Assembly: GCA_964550165.1 (NCBI GenBank)
Contig: CAZJYC010000012.1
Location: 1 to 47,691 of the forward strand
Source: CAZJYC01 sp964550165
Lineage (GTDB): Bacteria; Acidobacteriota; Aminicenantia; Aminicenantales; Aminicenantaceae
DNA: 47,691 nt
Direction of reading: 5' to 3'
Shown: positions 23,960 to 32,712 of the stretch, piece after piece
Layout of the letters: every line of letters starts with the position of its first letter
How positions within the stretch are numbered: the stretch's first letter is position 1
Notes under the pieces: model-generated
What the model was told of the DNA's origin: nothing
The model's database searches: none
Seen by the model: only the letters and a program-made list of their open reading frames with translations
Position numbers and translations under genes: made by a program

Positions 23960-25294
23960 ATGAGAAAAATTATTATTGTGTTACTTGCCTCTTTATCTTT
24001 GAGTTCCTGTTCTTTGTTCCGGACGAAAATTCCTCCATACCCCACGGGCGTTTTTTTTCCTGTGGAGAAAGCCGGGGAGATTATTTATGAGGGAGAGATC
24101 ATCGATTCTGTGGGAAATGTCGGGGAGAATCTCTATTTAGCCACCCGAAGAGGTTTTGTCTACTGTTTGGATGGCGTCGAGCGTAAAATTTCCTGGAGAT
24201 TTAAAGCGGCCGAGCCTCTGGCCAGCCCTCCTTTTTTCGGACCGGAAAGAATTTATGTCTATGACCAGAACAACATCCTTTATTGCTTGGACAAAGAAGG
24301 AAAGGCGCTTTGGACGAAAAAAGTTGAAGAGCAGATAACATCCGGAGTAGGGGAACTCAACAGGAAAGTCTACCTGGGCAATGAGAGGGGAATTGTTTTT
24401 GCTCTTAGCGCAGACGATGGTCATGAACTCTGGCGCTTCCAAACAGGCGGGGCTATCAGAGCAACTCCCGTCTTTGCCGACGGAAAGATCATCCTCAACT
24501 GCGACGACCTTAATCTCTACATCCTGACTGAGGAAGGAAATCTAGCCGGACAGATTCCAGTGCGAGATAAAATCCAGGCAACTCCGCTGGTCGAAGAGAA
24601 TTTTCTCTATTTTGGAGCCGCAGACCGTTATTTCTACTGTTACAACCTAAAAAAGAGAACGATGAAGTGGAAAATCAAGATAGGAGGAAAAGTCTTTACA
24701 GACCCTGTTATGGAAGGGAAAAGAATTTTTTTTGTCTGCTGGAACAACGTCCTTTATTGCCTGAGAAAGAAAAACGGCCATATCCTCTGGTGGCAGATCA
24801 TTCCTTCGCGCAGTACTTACCGTCTTGAAATTTCCGGTGGGAGAATTGTCGTTTCCTCTCTTTCATCGCTTCTCGTCTGTTTTGACGCGGAAACAGGGGA
24901 AAAAGCCGGAGATTACGATGCCGGAGACGAAGTTAAATCCAATCCTCTCTGGGTGGCTCCTCACCTTGTCATTTGCCTCTATGATGACCAGAAAGACAGC
25001 GGAAAGGTCGTTTTCCTGAAAAAGGTCATCAGAATTTCTCTGAAGTCTTCCTTAGAGTCCCCTCAGGCAGTGGGAAAAGAAATTTCCTTTACGGCTTCTG
25101 CTGCAGGCTTCTACAAGCCCAAATACGGTTTTTACCTGAAGGCAGGGGATGAGAAAAAGGTCATCCAGGAAAAATCCGAAAGAAGCACTTGCGTTTGGTT
25201 TCCGGAAAAGGAAGGGAATTATGTGATCGGCGTTGAAATTTCTGACGAGAAACAGAGTATGCAAAAAGAGACTGCTTTTGTTATAAAAAAGTAA
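23960..25294 (+). CDS. PQQ-like beta-propeller lipoprotein (BamB-like)
   Basis: The protein has 444 residues from ATG 23960, chosen because this start gives a clean lipoprotein signal (MRKIIIVLLASLSLSSC); the longer frame from TTG 23849 runs into the foldback repeat. Propeller blades of the PQQ/BamB type recur: GFVYCLDGVERKISWRFKA, NILYCLDKEGKALWTKKV, GIVFALSADDGHELWRFQTG, NVLYCLRKKNGHILWWQ. The last ~85 residues look like an Ig-like/Y_Y_Y domain (AGFYKPKYGFYLKAGDEKKV, WFPEKEGNYVIGVEISD). Probably a periplasmic or outer-membrane scaffold; equivalence to BamB is unproven. Confidence 0.8.
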   Translation: MRKIIIVLLASLSLSSCSLFRTKIPPYPTGVFFPVEKAGEIIYEGEIIDSVGNVGENLYLATRRGFVYCLDGVERKISWRFKAAEPLASPPFFGPERIYVYDQNNILYCLDKEGKALWTKKVEEQITSGVGELNRKVYLGNERGIVFALSADDGHELWRFQTGGAIRATPVFADGKIILNCDDLNLYILTEEGNLAGQIPVRDKIQATPLVEENFLYFGAADRYFYCYNLKKRTMKWKIKIGGKVFTDPVMEGKRIFFVCWNNVLYCLRKKNGHILWWQIIPSRSTYRLEISGGRIVVSSLSSLLVCFDAETGEKAGDYDAGDEVKSNPLWVAPHLVICLYDDQKDSGKVVFLKKVIRISLKSSLESPQAVGKEISFTASAAGFYKPKYGFYLKAGDEKKVIQEKSERSTCVWFPEKEGNYVIGVEISDEKQSMQKETAFVIKK

Positions 25295-25331
25295 AAGCCT
25301 CTTGAAGAGCATTTTTAAAGGAGGTGAAGGA

Positions 25332-25880
25332 ATGAACAGAGACCAAGCTTTGGAATTGGTCCGCAGGCACCTCAAAAACAAAAACCTGGTGAAACACTGC
25401 CTGGCCGTAGAGGCCTGCATGAGGGCTGTGGCTAATCGGCTCAACCAGGACGTTGAAAAATGGGGGCTGGCCGGGGTTCTTCATGACCTTGATTATGAGA
25501 TTACCGAGAAAAGCCCAGAGCTCCATACGACCGAAACGGTTAAAATCTTGAAAGAGCTCGGCATCGACCCGGATATCATCCAGGCCATCCAGGCTCATGC
25601 CGCTCAGGTTTCCTGCCAGAGCGAGATGGACTGGGCGATTTATTCCATCGATCCTTTGACAGGGTTGATCATCGCGGCCACTCTGATGCATCCCAGCCGA
25701 AAGCTCAAGGAAGTGGATGTGGAATTCGTCAAGCGCCGATACAAGGAGAAGAGCTTTGCCAGAGGCGCAAAGCGGGAGGATATCGAGCAGTGCCAGAATA
25801 TCGGTTTGGATCGGGATGAGTTTATAGGCATCTGCCTCAAGGCCATGCAGGACATCGATAAAGACCTGGGTCTTTGCTAA
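25332..25880 (+). CDS. HD-domain hydrolase (HDIG/COG2316 type)
   Basis: The protein has 182 residues from ATG 25332, preceded by AAAGGAGGTG; a TTG ten codons upstream is not needed. HD-superfamily metal motifs are visible: KHCLAVEACM, GVLHDLDYE and a later SIDPLTG aspartate, plus HAAQVS. The family contains predicted phosphohydrolases whose substrates are not established. It sits 37 bp after the propeller gene. A weak 5-bp hairpin (AGGCC/GGCCT, 25926-25942) follows it. Confidence 0.8.
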   Translation: MNRDQALELVRRHLKNKNLVKHCLAVEACMRAVANRLNQDVEKWGLAGVLHDLDYEITEKSPELHTTETVKILKELGIDPDIIQAIQAHAAQVSCQSEMDWAIYSIDPLTGLIIAATLMHPSRKLKEVDVEFVKRRYKEKSFARGAKREDIEQCQNIGLDRDEFIGICLKAMQDIDKDLGLC

Positions 25881-25975
25881 AGGCTCCATCTTCTTGAACT
25901 TCTGCCAAGAAAATAATATATTAAAAGGCCTGTTTTTGGCCTGAATAAATAAAAAGACAGCTTGAACGAAAACCC

Positions 25976-25992
25976 TGATATTTTAAATATCA
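25976..25992. promoter_or_regulatory. 17-bp perfect palindrome upstream of pruA, probable operator
   Basis: TGATATTTTAAATATCA is a perfect 8-1-8 inverted repeat ending 42 bp before the pruA ATG. A promoter-like TTGAAC (25962-25967) with TAAATA 16 bp later (25984-25989) places the palindrome over the -10 region, as expected for a repressor site controlling the aldehyde-dehydrogenase operon. Confidence 0.45.
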
Positions 25993-26034
25993 ACCAGTAA
26001 AAATACATACTCCATTCATAAGGAGGAAACAGAG

Positions 26035-27663
26035 ATGAATGGCATCATAAGAGTCCCCATCCCTTCTAATGAACCTGTTTACAGCTATGCGCCAGGGACA
26101 GCGGAACGGGAGGCCTTGAAAGTACAGCTCGAAAAGATGCTGAGCGAAGAGATCGAGATTCCTTTGATCATCGGAGGCCAGGAAGTCCGCACTGGCAATT
26201 TCGCCGATTGCGTCTGCCCTCATGATCACAAGCATCGGTTAGCCCGCTACCATAAGGCCGGTCCGGCCGAGATCGATAAAGCGGTTGAAGTCGCCAGAAA
26301 GGCCTGGCTGGAGTGGTCGGAGATGGACTGGGTGGCTCGGGCCGCGATTTTCCTTCGGGCCGCGGAATTGCTTGCCAACAAGTACCGTTACATCCTGAAC
26401 GCGGCAACCATGCTCGGGCAGTCAAAGACCGCCCATCAGGCGGAGATAGACTCAGCCTGCGAGCTCATCGATTTCTACCGCTTCAATCCCTATTACGTGA
26501 GCCAGATTTACTCTCAGCAGCCGGAATCATCCGCAGCGACCTGGAACTATATGGAATACAGGGCCCTGGAAGGATTTGTCTTCGCCGTGACTCCCTTCAA
26601 TTTCACCTCTATTGCCGGCAACCTGCCGACCTCGCCGGCCATGATGGGAAACGTTATCCTCTGGAAGCCAGCTTCTTCAGCCGTCTACTCAGCCTATTTC
26701 CTGACCCAATTGTGGAGAGAAGCAGGGCTACCTGGAGGTGTGATCAACTTCATTCCTGGGCCGGGCCGCTATGTGGGTGACCCGGTGCTGGAAAAGCCAG
26801 AGTTGGCAGGCGTTCATTTCACGGGGAGCACCTCAGTCTTTCAGGATATGTGGAAGACAATCGGCAAGAGCATCAGGAGCTACAAGAGCTACCCCAGGAT
26901 TGTCGGCGAAACTGGCGGCAAGAATTTTATCTTTGTCCACGCTTCAGCCGATGCTCAGGCGGTCATTACGGCTTTGATCCGCGGAGCCTTTGAATACCAG
27001 GGCCAGAAGTGCTCAGCAGCCAGCCGGGCCTATATCCCCTCAAACCTCTGGCCGACGATCAAGAAAGGTCTGGACGATGAGGTCAAGACCATCAAAATAG
27101 GTAACATCACTGATTTTTCAAACTTTATGGGTGCGGTCATCGACAAGCTCGCTTTTGACAGCATTGTCGAATACATCGAATATGCCAAGAACTCGAACGA
27201 AGCCGAGATCATCTGCGGCGGAAAATATGACGGTTCCAAAGGCTACTTCATCGAGCCGACGCTGGTTGTTGTCATCAATCCCAAACATAAGCTGATGCAG
27301 GAGGAGATTTTCGGGCCAGTCCTGACTATCTATGTCTATCCTGAGAAAGAATACAAGGAAACGCTGAAGCTTTGCGACACTACTTCTGTTTATGGTTTGA
27401 CCGGGGCTATCTTTGCCAACGACAGAAAAGCAATTGTCGAGGCTTACGCCGCTCTCCGCCATGCCGCAGGAAACTTTTACATCAACGACAAACCCACCGG
27501 CGCTGTTGTCAGCCAGCAGCCCTTTGGCGGAGCCAGAGCCTCGGGAACGAATGACAAGGCTGGCTCCTATCTGAACCTTCTCCGCTGGACAAGCGCCAGG
27601 GCTGTCAAGGAAAACCTGAATCCTCCCAAGGATTACCGCTATCCTTTCCTGAAAGAGAAATAA
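26035..27663 (+). CDS. pruA: Delta-1-pyrroline-5-carboxylate dehydrogenase (group 1)
   Basis: This 542-residue NAD-dependent aldehyde dehydrogenase of proline catabolism oxidises glutamate 5-semialdehyde to glutamate. The long N-terminal part (VPIPSNEPVYSYAPGTAERE, residues ~6-25) and IPLIIGGQEVRTG mark the eukaryote/Bacteroidota-like P5CDH type. Catalytic residues are seen in GETGGKN (Glu) and GQKCSAASRAY (Cys); FTGSTSVFQDMWK and EEIFGPVL also match. AAGGAGG precedes the start. An operon with the next dehydrogenase is likely (30-bp gap). No proline dehydrogenase gene is present nearby. Confidence 0.92.
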   Translation: MNGIIRVPIPSNEPVYSYAPGTAEREALKVQLEKMLSEEIEIPLIIGGQEVRTGNFADCVCPHDHKHRLARYHKAGPAEIDKAVEVARKAWLEWSEMDWVARAAIFLRAAELLANKYRYILNAATMLGQSKTAHQAEIDSACELIDFYRFNPYYVSQIYSQQPESSAATWNYMEYRALEGFVFAVTPFNFTSIAGNLPTSPAMMGNVILWKPASSAVYSAYFLTQLWREAGLPGGVINFIPGPGRYVGDPVLEKPELAGVHFTGSTSVFQDMWKTIGKSIRSYKSYPRIVGETGGKNFIFVHASADAQAVITALIRGAFEYQGQKCSAASRAYIPSNLWPTIKKGLDDEVKTIKIGNITDFSNFMGAVIDKLAFDSIVEYIEYAKNSNEAEIICGGKYDGSKGYFIEPTLVVVINPKHKLMQEEIFGPVLTIYVYPEKEYKETLKLCDTTSVYGLTGAIFANDRKAIVEAYAALRHAAGNFYINDKPTGAVVSQQPFGGARASGTNDKAGSYLNLLRWTSARAVKENLNPPKDYRYPFLKEK

Positions 27664-27693
27664 GGGATAGGGAAGAAAGAAGAGGTGATAGAA

Positions 27694-29217
27694 ATGAAAA
27701 GTCTGTTGGAAAAACTTCAGATTAGGGACATGAATATCGGGGCCTGCTCGGGAGAGGGAGCCTGGTATGAAGATAAGGAAGGGCAGGAGCTCGTCTCTTA
27801 TAATCCTTCCACTGGAAAACAGATAGCCAAGGTTATCCAGGCCACAGAAAAGACTTGCGAAAAGGTCATCAGCCAGGCCGTCGAGGCTTTCAAGGCCTGG
27901 CGGATGATGCCAGCGCCAAAACGCGGTTTAGTAGTACGTGATTTAGGCCTGGCGCTGCGAGAATTGAATGAGCCGCTGGGCGAGCTTGTAACCCTGGAGA
28001 TGGGAAAGATCAAGGTTGAGGGCTTGGGCGAGGTCCAGGAGATGGTCGATATCTGTGACTTTGCTGTCGGCCTTTCCCGTCAGCTCTACGGCTTGACCAT
28101 GCATTCCGAGAGGCCGGCTCACAGGATGTACGAACAGTGGCATCCGCTGGGAGCCATCGGCGTCATCACTGCCTTCAATTTTCCTGTCGCTGTCTGGTCG
28201 TGGAATGCCGCCATTGCTGTCGTCTGCGGGGATACCGTTGTCTGGAAGCCCTCCTCAGATACGCCTTTGACAGCCGTTGCTGTCCAGAATATCTGCAACC
28301 GCGTCATGGCCGACCACGGGCTTAAGGGAATTTTCAACATCCTGATCGGCCGCGGTTCTGTTGTCGGAGAAAGGATGATCAACGATAAGCGCCTTTCCCT
28401 CATTTCCTTCACCGGCTCAACCCAGATGGGGCGAAGAGTCTCCGAAGCCGTAGCCAAGCGGTTCGGACGAACAATCCTCGAGCTCGGCGGAAACAACGCC
28501 ATCATCGTCGCCGAGGATGCAGATTTGGGTATGGCTGTGCGGACGATTCTCTTTGGAGCTGTGGGCACCGCCGGCCAGCGCTGCACAACAACACGGCGCA
28601 TCATCATGCACAGGTCGATTGCTGCGGAGCTGACAGAGCGGATTGTCAAGGCTTACAAACAGGTCAGGATCGGGAATCCTCTGGAAGACGGAACACTCAT
28701 GGGACCTCTGGTGACAAAGGCTGCCGTGGAAGACATGATGGCCGCTCTAGATAGGGTGAAAGAGCAGGGTGGGACAATCATCATCGGAGGGAAGCGACTT
28801 CCTCAGTTAGGGGAGCACTTTGTCGAGCCGACCATAGTCAAAATGCCAGCTCAGACAGAAATCGTCCATCAGGAAACTTTTGCTCCCATCCTTTATCTTT
28901 TAGAATACGAGGATGTTGAGGAAGCGATAAGGCTCCATAACGAAGTTCCCCAGGGTCTATCGAGCGCCGTCTTTACCACAAACTTACTCACAGCCGAAAA
29001 GTTCCTCTCCCACGAAGGCTCTGACTGCGGCATCGCCAATGTCAACATCGGAACCTCCGGCGCAGAAATTGGAGGAGCCTTTGGCGGCGAGAAAGAGACC
29101 GGAGGCGGGAGGGAGTCAGGGTCAGATGCCTGGAAAAGCTATATGCGCCGCCAAACCAGCACCATCAACTGGTCTAAAGAACTCCCTCTGGCCCAGGGAA
29201 TCAAATTCGGAGACTGA
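27694..29217 (+). CDS. ALDH7-family aldehyde dehydrogenase (aminoadipate semialdehyde-type)
   Basis: The protein has 507 residues from ATG 27694, which has GAGGTGAT in front; GTG 27685 is an alternative. It is close to ALDH7/AmaB, enzymes that oxidise alpha-aminoadipate semialdehyde (piperideine-6-carboxylate) in lysine breakdown. Typical are AYNFPVAVW-like AFNFPVAVWSWNAA, the catalytic LELGGNNA (Glu) and GTAGQRCTTTRR (Cys), and IANVNIGTSGAEIGGAFGGE near the C-terminus. Next to pruA this points to amino-acid catabolism feeding glutamate or aminoadipate. Its stop overlaps the following gene by one base (TGATG). Confidence 0.88.
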   Translation: MKSLLEKLQIRDMNIGACSGEGAWYEDKEGQELVSYNPSTGKQIAKVIQATEKTCEKVISQAVEAFKAWRMMPAPKRGLVVRDLGLALRELNEPLGELVTLEMGKIKVEGLGEVQEMVDICDFAVGLSRQLYGLTMHSERPAHRMYEQWHPLGAIGVITAFNFPVAVWSWNAAIAVVCGDTVVWKPSSDTPLTAVAVQNICNRVMADHGLKGIFNILIGRGSVVGERMINDKRLSLISFTGSTQMGRRVSEAVAKRFGRTILELGGNNAIIVAEDADLGMAVRTILFGAVGTAGQRCTTTRRIIMHRSIAAELTERIVKAYKQVRIGNPLEDGTLMGPLVTKAAVEDMMAALDRVKEQGGTIIIGGKRLPQLGEHFVEPTIVKMPAQTEIVHQETFAPILYLLEYEDVEEAIRLHNEVPQGLSSAVFTTNLLTAEKFLSHEGSDCGIANVNIGTSGAEIGGAFGGEKETGGGRESGSDAWKSYMRRQTSTINWSKELPLAQGIKFGD

Positions 29218-29453
29218 TGAAATCAAAGATTTCGCTCGAAAGTTCGGTTGAGGAACTCGTCGAGCTTTTCCCTGAAGCTGTTGGCTTCCTGACCCGCAAG
29301 GGAGTCCATTGCATAAGATGCGGAGAGCCTTTGTGGTGCAGCCTGGCAGAGCTGTTGGATGAAGAAGGCATTGAAAATCCTCAAAAACTTATTGAAGAGC
29401 TGAATGCCTACATTGAAAAAATAAAAGAGAGCAAGCAGATTAAACAGTCATAG
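29217..29453 (+). CDS. DUF1858-domain small protein
   Basis: The protein has 78 residues. The DUF1858 pattern is visible: SLESSVEELVELFPEAVGFL followed by GVHCIRCGEPLWCSLAEL and a helical tail. Cysteines occur as C-I-R-C and a further Cys, which could bind a metal or a cluster. DUF1858 domains accompany redox and hybrid-cluster proteins, function unknown. Start and stop overlap with the ALDH7-type gene shows translational coupling, so it belongs to the same operon. Confidence 0.75.
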   Translation: MKSKISLESSVEELVELFPEAVGFLTRKGVHCIRCGEPLWCSLAELLDEEGIENPQKLIEELNAYIEKIKESKQIKQS

Positions 29454-29578
29454 CCAATTTCAGGGCGTTGACAGGAGTTGTCAACTCTGAAAGAGGAAAA
29501 AGTTGCTTTTCCTTCTTCGCTGACGGGGTGCAGGCGCGCAGCCTGAACTTTAAAAGTCTAATAAACGTATTATTCATA

Positions 29579-29603
29579 AGGAGCTTTTCTTATGAGAGCT
29601 CCT
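29579..29603 (+). promoter_or_regulatory. Hairpin directly before the pspC ribosome binding site
   Basis: A perfect 7-bp inverted repeat AGGAGCT (29579-29585) / AGCTCCT (29597-29603) ends just before the AAGGAG ribosome site of pspC. The left arm carries its own AGGAG. It could act in translation control. In the same gap TTGACAGGAGTTGTCAA (29475-29491) forms another perfect hairpin. Neither has a terminator T run. Confidence 0.35.
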
Positions 29604-29618
29604 GTAAGGAGTTAAAAA

Positions 29619-29819
29619 ATGGCAAAGACGCTTTACCGTTCCCAGACAAAAAAGATGTTGGGCGGTGTCTGCGGGGGACTCGCAGACTATCTGGATCTTG
29701 ATGTCAACCTCATGAGGCTCTTGTTTGTGGCCGTGTTTCTGATCACAGGGCTGCTGCCTATGTTGATTTTCTATATCGTCGCCTGGGTTATCGTTCCTAT
29801 TGAGCCAGCCTCAACCTGA
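29619..29819 (+). CDS. PspC-domain membrane protein
   Basis: This 66-residue single PspC domain contains LYRSQTKKMLGGVCGGLADYLDLDVNLMRLLFVA and then a hydrophobic segment (VFLITGLLPMLIFYIVAWVIVP). PspC proteins belong to envelope-stress (phage-shock) responses, but no pspA/B/F is seen here. AAGGAG lies seven bases before the ATG. The downstream gap 29820-30087 contains an imperfect 10-bp inverted repeat (29832-29841/29875-29884) lacking a T run, and the promoter listed next. Confidence 0.88.
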   Translation: MAKTLYRSQTKKMLGGVCGGLADYLDLDVNLMRLLFVAVFLITGLLPMLIFYIVAWVIVPIEPAST

Positions 29820-29997
29820 CGAATTCGGAAAAAGGCCGCATTTTCTTGCGACGGGATTAGTGTTATGTGGCCTTGAGGATGTTGTCCCTGAGCATACATC
29901 CGGTTTATCACCTGTCAGCTCTAAAAAATAGGGGAGTCTTCAACACCGGCAGCCTGAGCCACAGTTTTGATCCCATCGCCTTAAAAAATTTCTTGAA

Positions 29998-30026
29998 TTG
30001 ACTTATCTTCCCATATTCGGTATTTT
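29998..30026 (+). promoter_or_regulatory. Promoter for the dNK-panBCD genes
   Basis: TTGACT (29998-30003) and TATTTT (30021-30026) are separated by exactly 17 bp. Transcription would begin about 55 bases before the kinase start at 30088. Confidence 0.5.
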
Positions 30027-30087
30027 TTTACTGCAATTTTTTCCCGTTTGTGGAAAAGATGAGGCGTTCTGAACACGGACTTTAGAG

Positions 30088-30741
30088 ATGCCGGAGAAAG
30101 ACGAGATTATTTTTAAACACGTTGCCGTCGAGGGTATTCTCAAGTGCGGAAAAACGAAATTGGCCAAAATCCTGTCTGAAAAGATAGGCGGGAGGATCGT
30201 TTTAGACAGGATTGAAAATCCCTATCTCCGAGATTTTTACGAAGAAAAGGAGGGTGCTTCTTTTCTTGCCCAGCTCGTTTTCCTGGTGAACAGGTATCAC
30301 CAGCAAATTGCTCTGATGCAAAGAGACCTTTTCGAGGAGCGAGTCATCTGCGATTATTTATTCGAGAAAGATAAAATCTATGCGTACCAGACGCTCACCG
30401 ATGATGAGCTCATCGTTTATGAGAGAATCTACGGCATACTGGCCGAAAGGATCGCCAGGCCGGATCTGACCATTTATCTCCAAATATCCCTGCCCACCCT
30501 GCAGAAACGAATCGCTAAGGAGGGAACAGCTCTTGAGAAAAACATCTCGGAGAAATACCTGGAGAACATCCTCGAAGCTTTTGACTATTTTTTCTTCAAT
30601 TACCAGGCCACACCGTTGCTGGTGGTGAAAGCCGACGAGTTGGATTTTAACAGGGAAGAGGATATAATGGATCTCGTGGACAAGATCAAACAGATGAAGA
30701 AAAGTCCTTTGTTTTATGTGCCTCTCAGTAAACGAAAATAG
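30088..30741 (+). CDS. Deoxynucleoside kinase family protein
   Basis: This 217-residue P-loop kinase of the deoxynucleoside kinase (dNK/dGK/dAK) family phosphorylates deoxynucleosides for nucleotide salvage. Motifs are GILKCGKT (P-loop, 16-23), RIENPYLRDFYE, the substrate motif RVICDYLFEKDKIYA and DLTIYLQ. Such kinases often accompany folate and pantothenate genes in anaerobes, sometimes fused to FolK; here it precedes panB by 172 bp without a FolK domain. Confidence 0.85.
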   Translation: MPEKDEIIFKHVAVEGILKCGKTKLAKILSEKIGGRIVLDRIENPYLRDFYEEKEGASFLAQLVFLVNRYHQQIALMQRDLFEERVICDYLFEKDKIYAYQTLTDDELIVYERIYGILAERIARPDLTIYLQISLPTLQKRIAKEGTALEKNISEKYLENILEAFDYFFFNYQATPLLVVKADELDFNREEDIMDLVDKIKQMKKSPLFYVPLSKRK

Positions 30742-30873
30742 GTCTTTATGAAAATCATCTTATCGAGTGAGTCGATGATTGATTCCCTGCCTGAGAAGGG
30801 GAGACAGGGAGCGAAGTGACAGCTGAAAGATGGAACGTGAAGCGGTTCCCCTTAGAAGATTGACTTTACCTCA

Positions 30874-30895
30874 ATCCCGCGGTTAGAGGCGGGAT
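30874..30895 (+). promoter_or_regulatory. Hairpin in the panB leader
   Basis: ATCCCGC (30874-30880) pairs perfectly with GCGGGAT (30889-30895), 18 bases before the panB ATG and just ahead of its AAAGGA site. A second inverted repeat TCCCTG/CAGGGA lies further upstream in the 172-bp gap. Possible leader structure; no known riboswitch is recognised. Confidence 0.25.
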
Positions 30896-30913
30896 GGGGA
30901 GAAAGGAATAATC

Positions 30914-31777
30914 ATGCCTATAACAAAAAACCAAAGAGTCACAATCCCCTTCATCCAGGCCAAAAAAGGGAGAAAAGAAAAGATTGTGGCGATCACAGCC
31001 TACGATTTTCCCATCGCAAAAATTGTGGACGAAAGCGGAGTGGATCTGATTTTGGTCGGCGACTCGTTGGGGATGGTCGTCTTGGGCTATAAGAATACCA
31101 TTCCTGTGACCATGGAAGAGATGATTCACCACACCAAGCCTGTGGTTCGGGCCGCGAAGAGAGCTCTGGTCGTGGGCGACATGCCCTACTTCTCTTTTCA
31201 TCTGTCCAACGACGAATCTATCGCCAATGCCTCCCGTTTTCTGAAAGAAGCCGGGGCAAGCGCGGTGAAAATCGAGGGAGCATCGAAAAAGAGGTTAAAG
31301 CTGATCGAGGCTATGGTCGAGGCGGAAATTCCGGTCATGGGGCATGTCGGACTCACACCTCAGTCCATCCATCATTATGGCCAGTTCAAAGTGAGGGGAA
31401 AAGACGTGGACGAGGCCAAAAAAATTATCCACGATGCCGAAAACCTGGAGAAAGCAGGATGCTTTTCTGTCGTTCTGGAGTGTATTCCCCTGGAGGTGGC
31501 CAAGATCATAACCGAGAAACTGAAAATCCCCACGATAGGCATCGGAGCAGGGTCTGAATGCGATGGCCAGGTCCTTGTCTTCCATGATCTGGTTGGCTTT
31601 TCCAACGGGTATCTGCCCAAATTCGTCAAAAAATACGCAGACATTCATCAGGTCATCGCCAGTGCGGTGAAGGAATATATCGCTGATGTCATGCAGGGGA
31701 AATTCCCTGATGACAGCCATTCTTATCACTTTCCCCCGGAGAAGTTGAGTGCGCTCGTTGGGAAAAAACCAAAATAA
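30914..31777 (+). CDS. panB: 3-methyl-2-oxobutanoate hydroxymethyltransferase
   Basis: This 287-residue ketopantoate hydroxymethyltransferase catalyses the first committed step of pantothenate synthesis, using methylenetetrahydrofolate. Recognisable blocks are AITAYDFPIAKIVDESGVDLILVGDSLGMV, VVGDMPYFSF, EGASKKR, VMGHVGLTPQS and IPTIGIGAGSECDGQVLVFHDL. Length and motifs are normal. First of three consecutive pan genes. Confidence 0.97.
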   Translation: MPITKNQRVTIPFIQAKKGRKEKIVAITAYDFPIAKIVDESGVDLILVGDSLGMVVLGYKNTIPVTMEEMIHHTKPVVRAAKRALVVGDMPYFSFHLSNDESIANASRFLKEAGASAVKIEGASKKRLKLIEAMVEAEIPVMGHVGLTPQSIHHYGQFKVRGKDVDEAKKIIHDAENLEKAGCFSVVLECIPLEVAKIITEKLKIPTIGIGAGSECDGQVLVFHDLVGFSNGYLPKFVKKYADIHQVIASAVKEYIADVMQGKFPDDSHSYHFPPEKLSALVGKKPK

Positions 31778-31854
31778 GAAATTTTTAACGGAGAAAATCT
31801 GAAGGAAAATTCTCCGATAAAGATACAGAGAGGTCGTAAACTTTAGAGGAAAAG

Positions 31855-32706
31855 ATGGAAGTAATCCGCTCCATCGGCCAGATGAAAGAAACAGTCAAGA
31901 ACCTGAAAGCGCGGGGAAAGACCATCGGACTTGTTCCCACCATGGGTTTCCTTCACGAAGGGCACATGAGCCTGGTGCGTGAGTCGCTCCGGAGAGCTGA
32001 CATGACAATTGTCAGCATCTTTGTCAATCCCGCTCAATTCGGTCCAGAAGAGGATTTCAAGGATTATCCCCGGAACTTGAAACGTGATTCCGAGCTTTTG
32101 GAAAAAGAAGGTGTGGATTATGTGTTTGTGCCCAAGGCAGAGGCGATGTATCCTGAGTCTTATGAGACTTATGTCGAGGTTCACGAGCTGGAGAATAAAC
32201 TCTGCGGCCGCTCCCGTCCAGGCCACTTCCGCGGTGTCTGCACAGTCGTCCTGAAACTTTTCAACATCGTCAGCCCTGATTTTTCTTTTTTTGGACAGAA
32301 GGATGCCCAGCAGGCGATCATCATTCAGAGAATGGCTCGGGATCTCAATTTGGATGTGAAGGTTAAGGTTTTGCCGATTGTCAGGGAGAAGGACGGGCTG
32401 GCGCTCAGCTCCAGGAATATCTACCTGAATTCAGAGCAGAGGAAAGCCGCACTCGTTCTTTCGAAGAGCTTGAAAGAGGCGCAATCTCTGTTTGAAAAAG
32501 GGGAGAGGGATTCAGCTGCGATTATGCGGCGGATGAAAGAGATGATTAAAAAGGAACCCCTGGCCCGGATTGATTATGTTGAAATCGTGGACACGGAAAA
32601 TCTTGATCCTTTGCCCCATATAGACAGGCAAGCCCTGGTTGCCCTGGCTGTCTATTTTGGCAAAGCCAGGCTTATCGATAACACAATTCTGCGCCTAAAG
32701 GAGTGA
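31855..32706 (+). CDS. panC: Pantothenate synthetase
   Basis: This 283-residue ATP-dependent ligase joins pantoate and beta-alanine. Signature segments include LVPTMGFLHEGHMSLV (nucleotide-binding HxGH-type site), FVNPAQFGPEEDF, LCGRSRPGHFRGVCTVVLKLFNIV, FGQKDAQQ and LALSSRNIYL (KMSKS equivalent). It lies 77 bp after panB and 6 bp before panD, whose ribosome binding site overlaps its last codons. Confidence 0.97.
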   Translation: MEVIRSIGQMKETVKNLKARGKTIGLVPTMGFLHEGHMSLVRESLRRADMTIVSIFVNPAQFGPEEDFKDYPRNLKRDSELLEKEGVDYVFVPKAEAMYPESYETYVEVHELENKLCGRSRPGHFRGVCTVVLKLFNIVSPDFSFFGQKDAQQAIIIQRMARDLNLDVKVKVLPIVREKDGLALSSRNIYLNSEQRKAALVLSKSLKEAQSLFEKGERDSAAIMRRMKEMIKKEPLARIDYVEIVDTENLDPLPHIDRQALVALAVYFGKARLIDNTILRLKE

Positions 32707-32712
32707 AAGACG

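Noticed and set aside
25926..25942. AGGCC/GGCCT hairpin after the HD gene as a terminator
   Set aside because: The stem is only 5 bp and no T run follows on either strand, so it is not supported as an intrinsic terminator.
29832..29884. Imperfect 10-bp inverted repeat after pspC as a terminator
   Set aside because: The loop is long and no T run follows, so I mention it only as sequence content.
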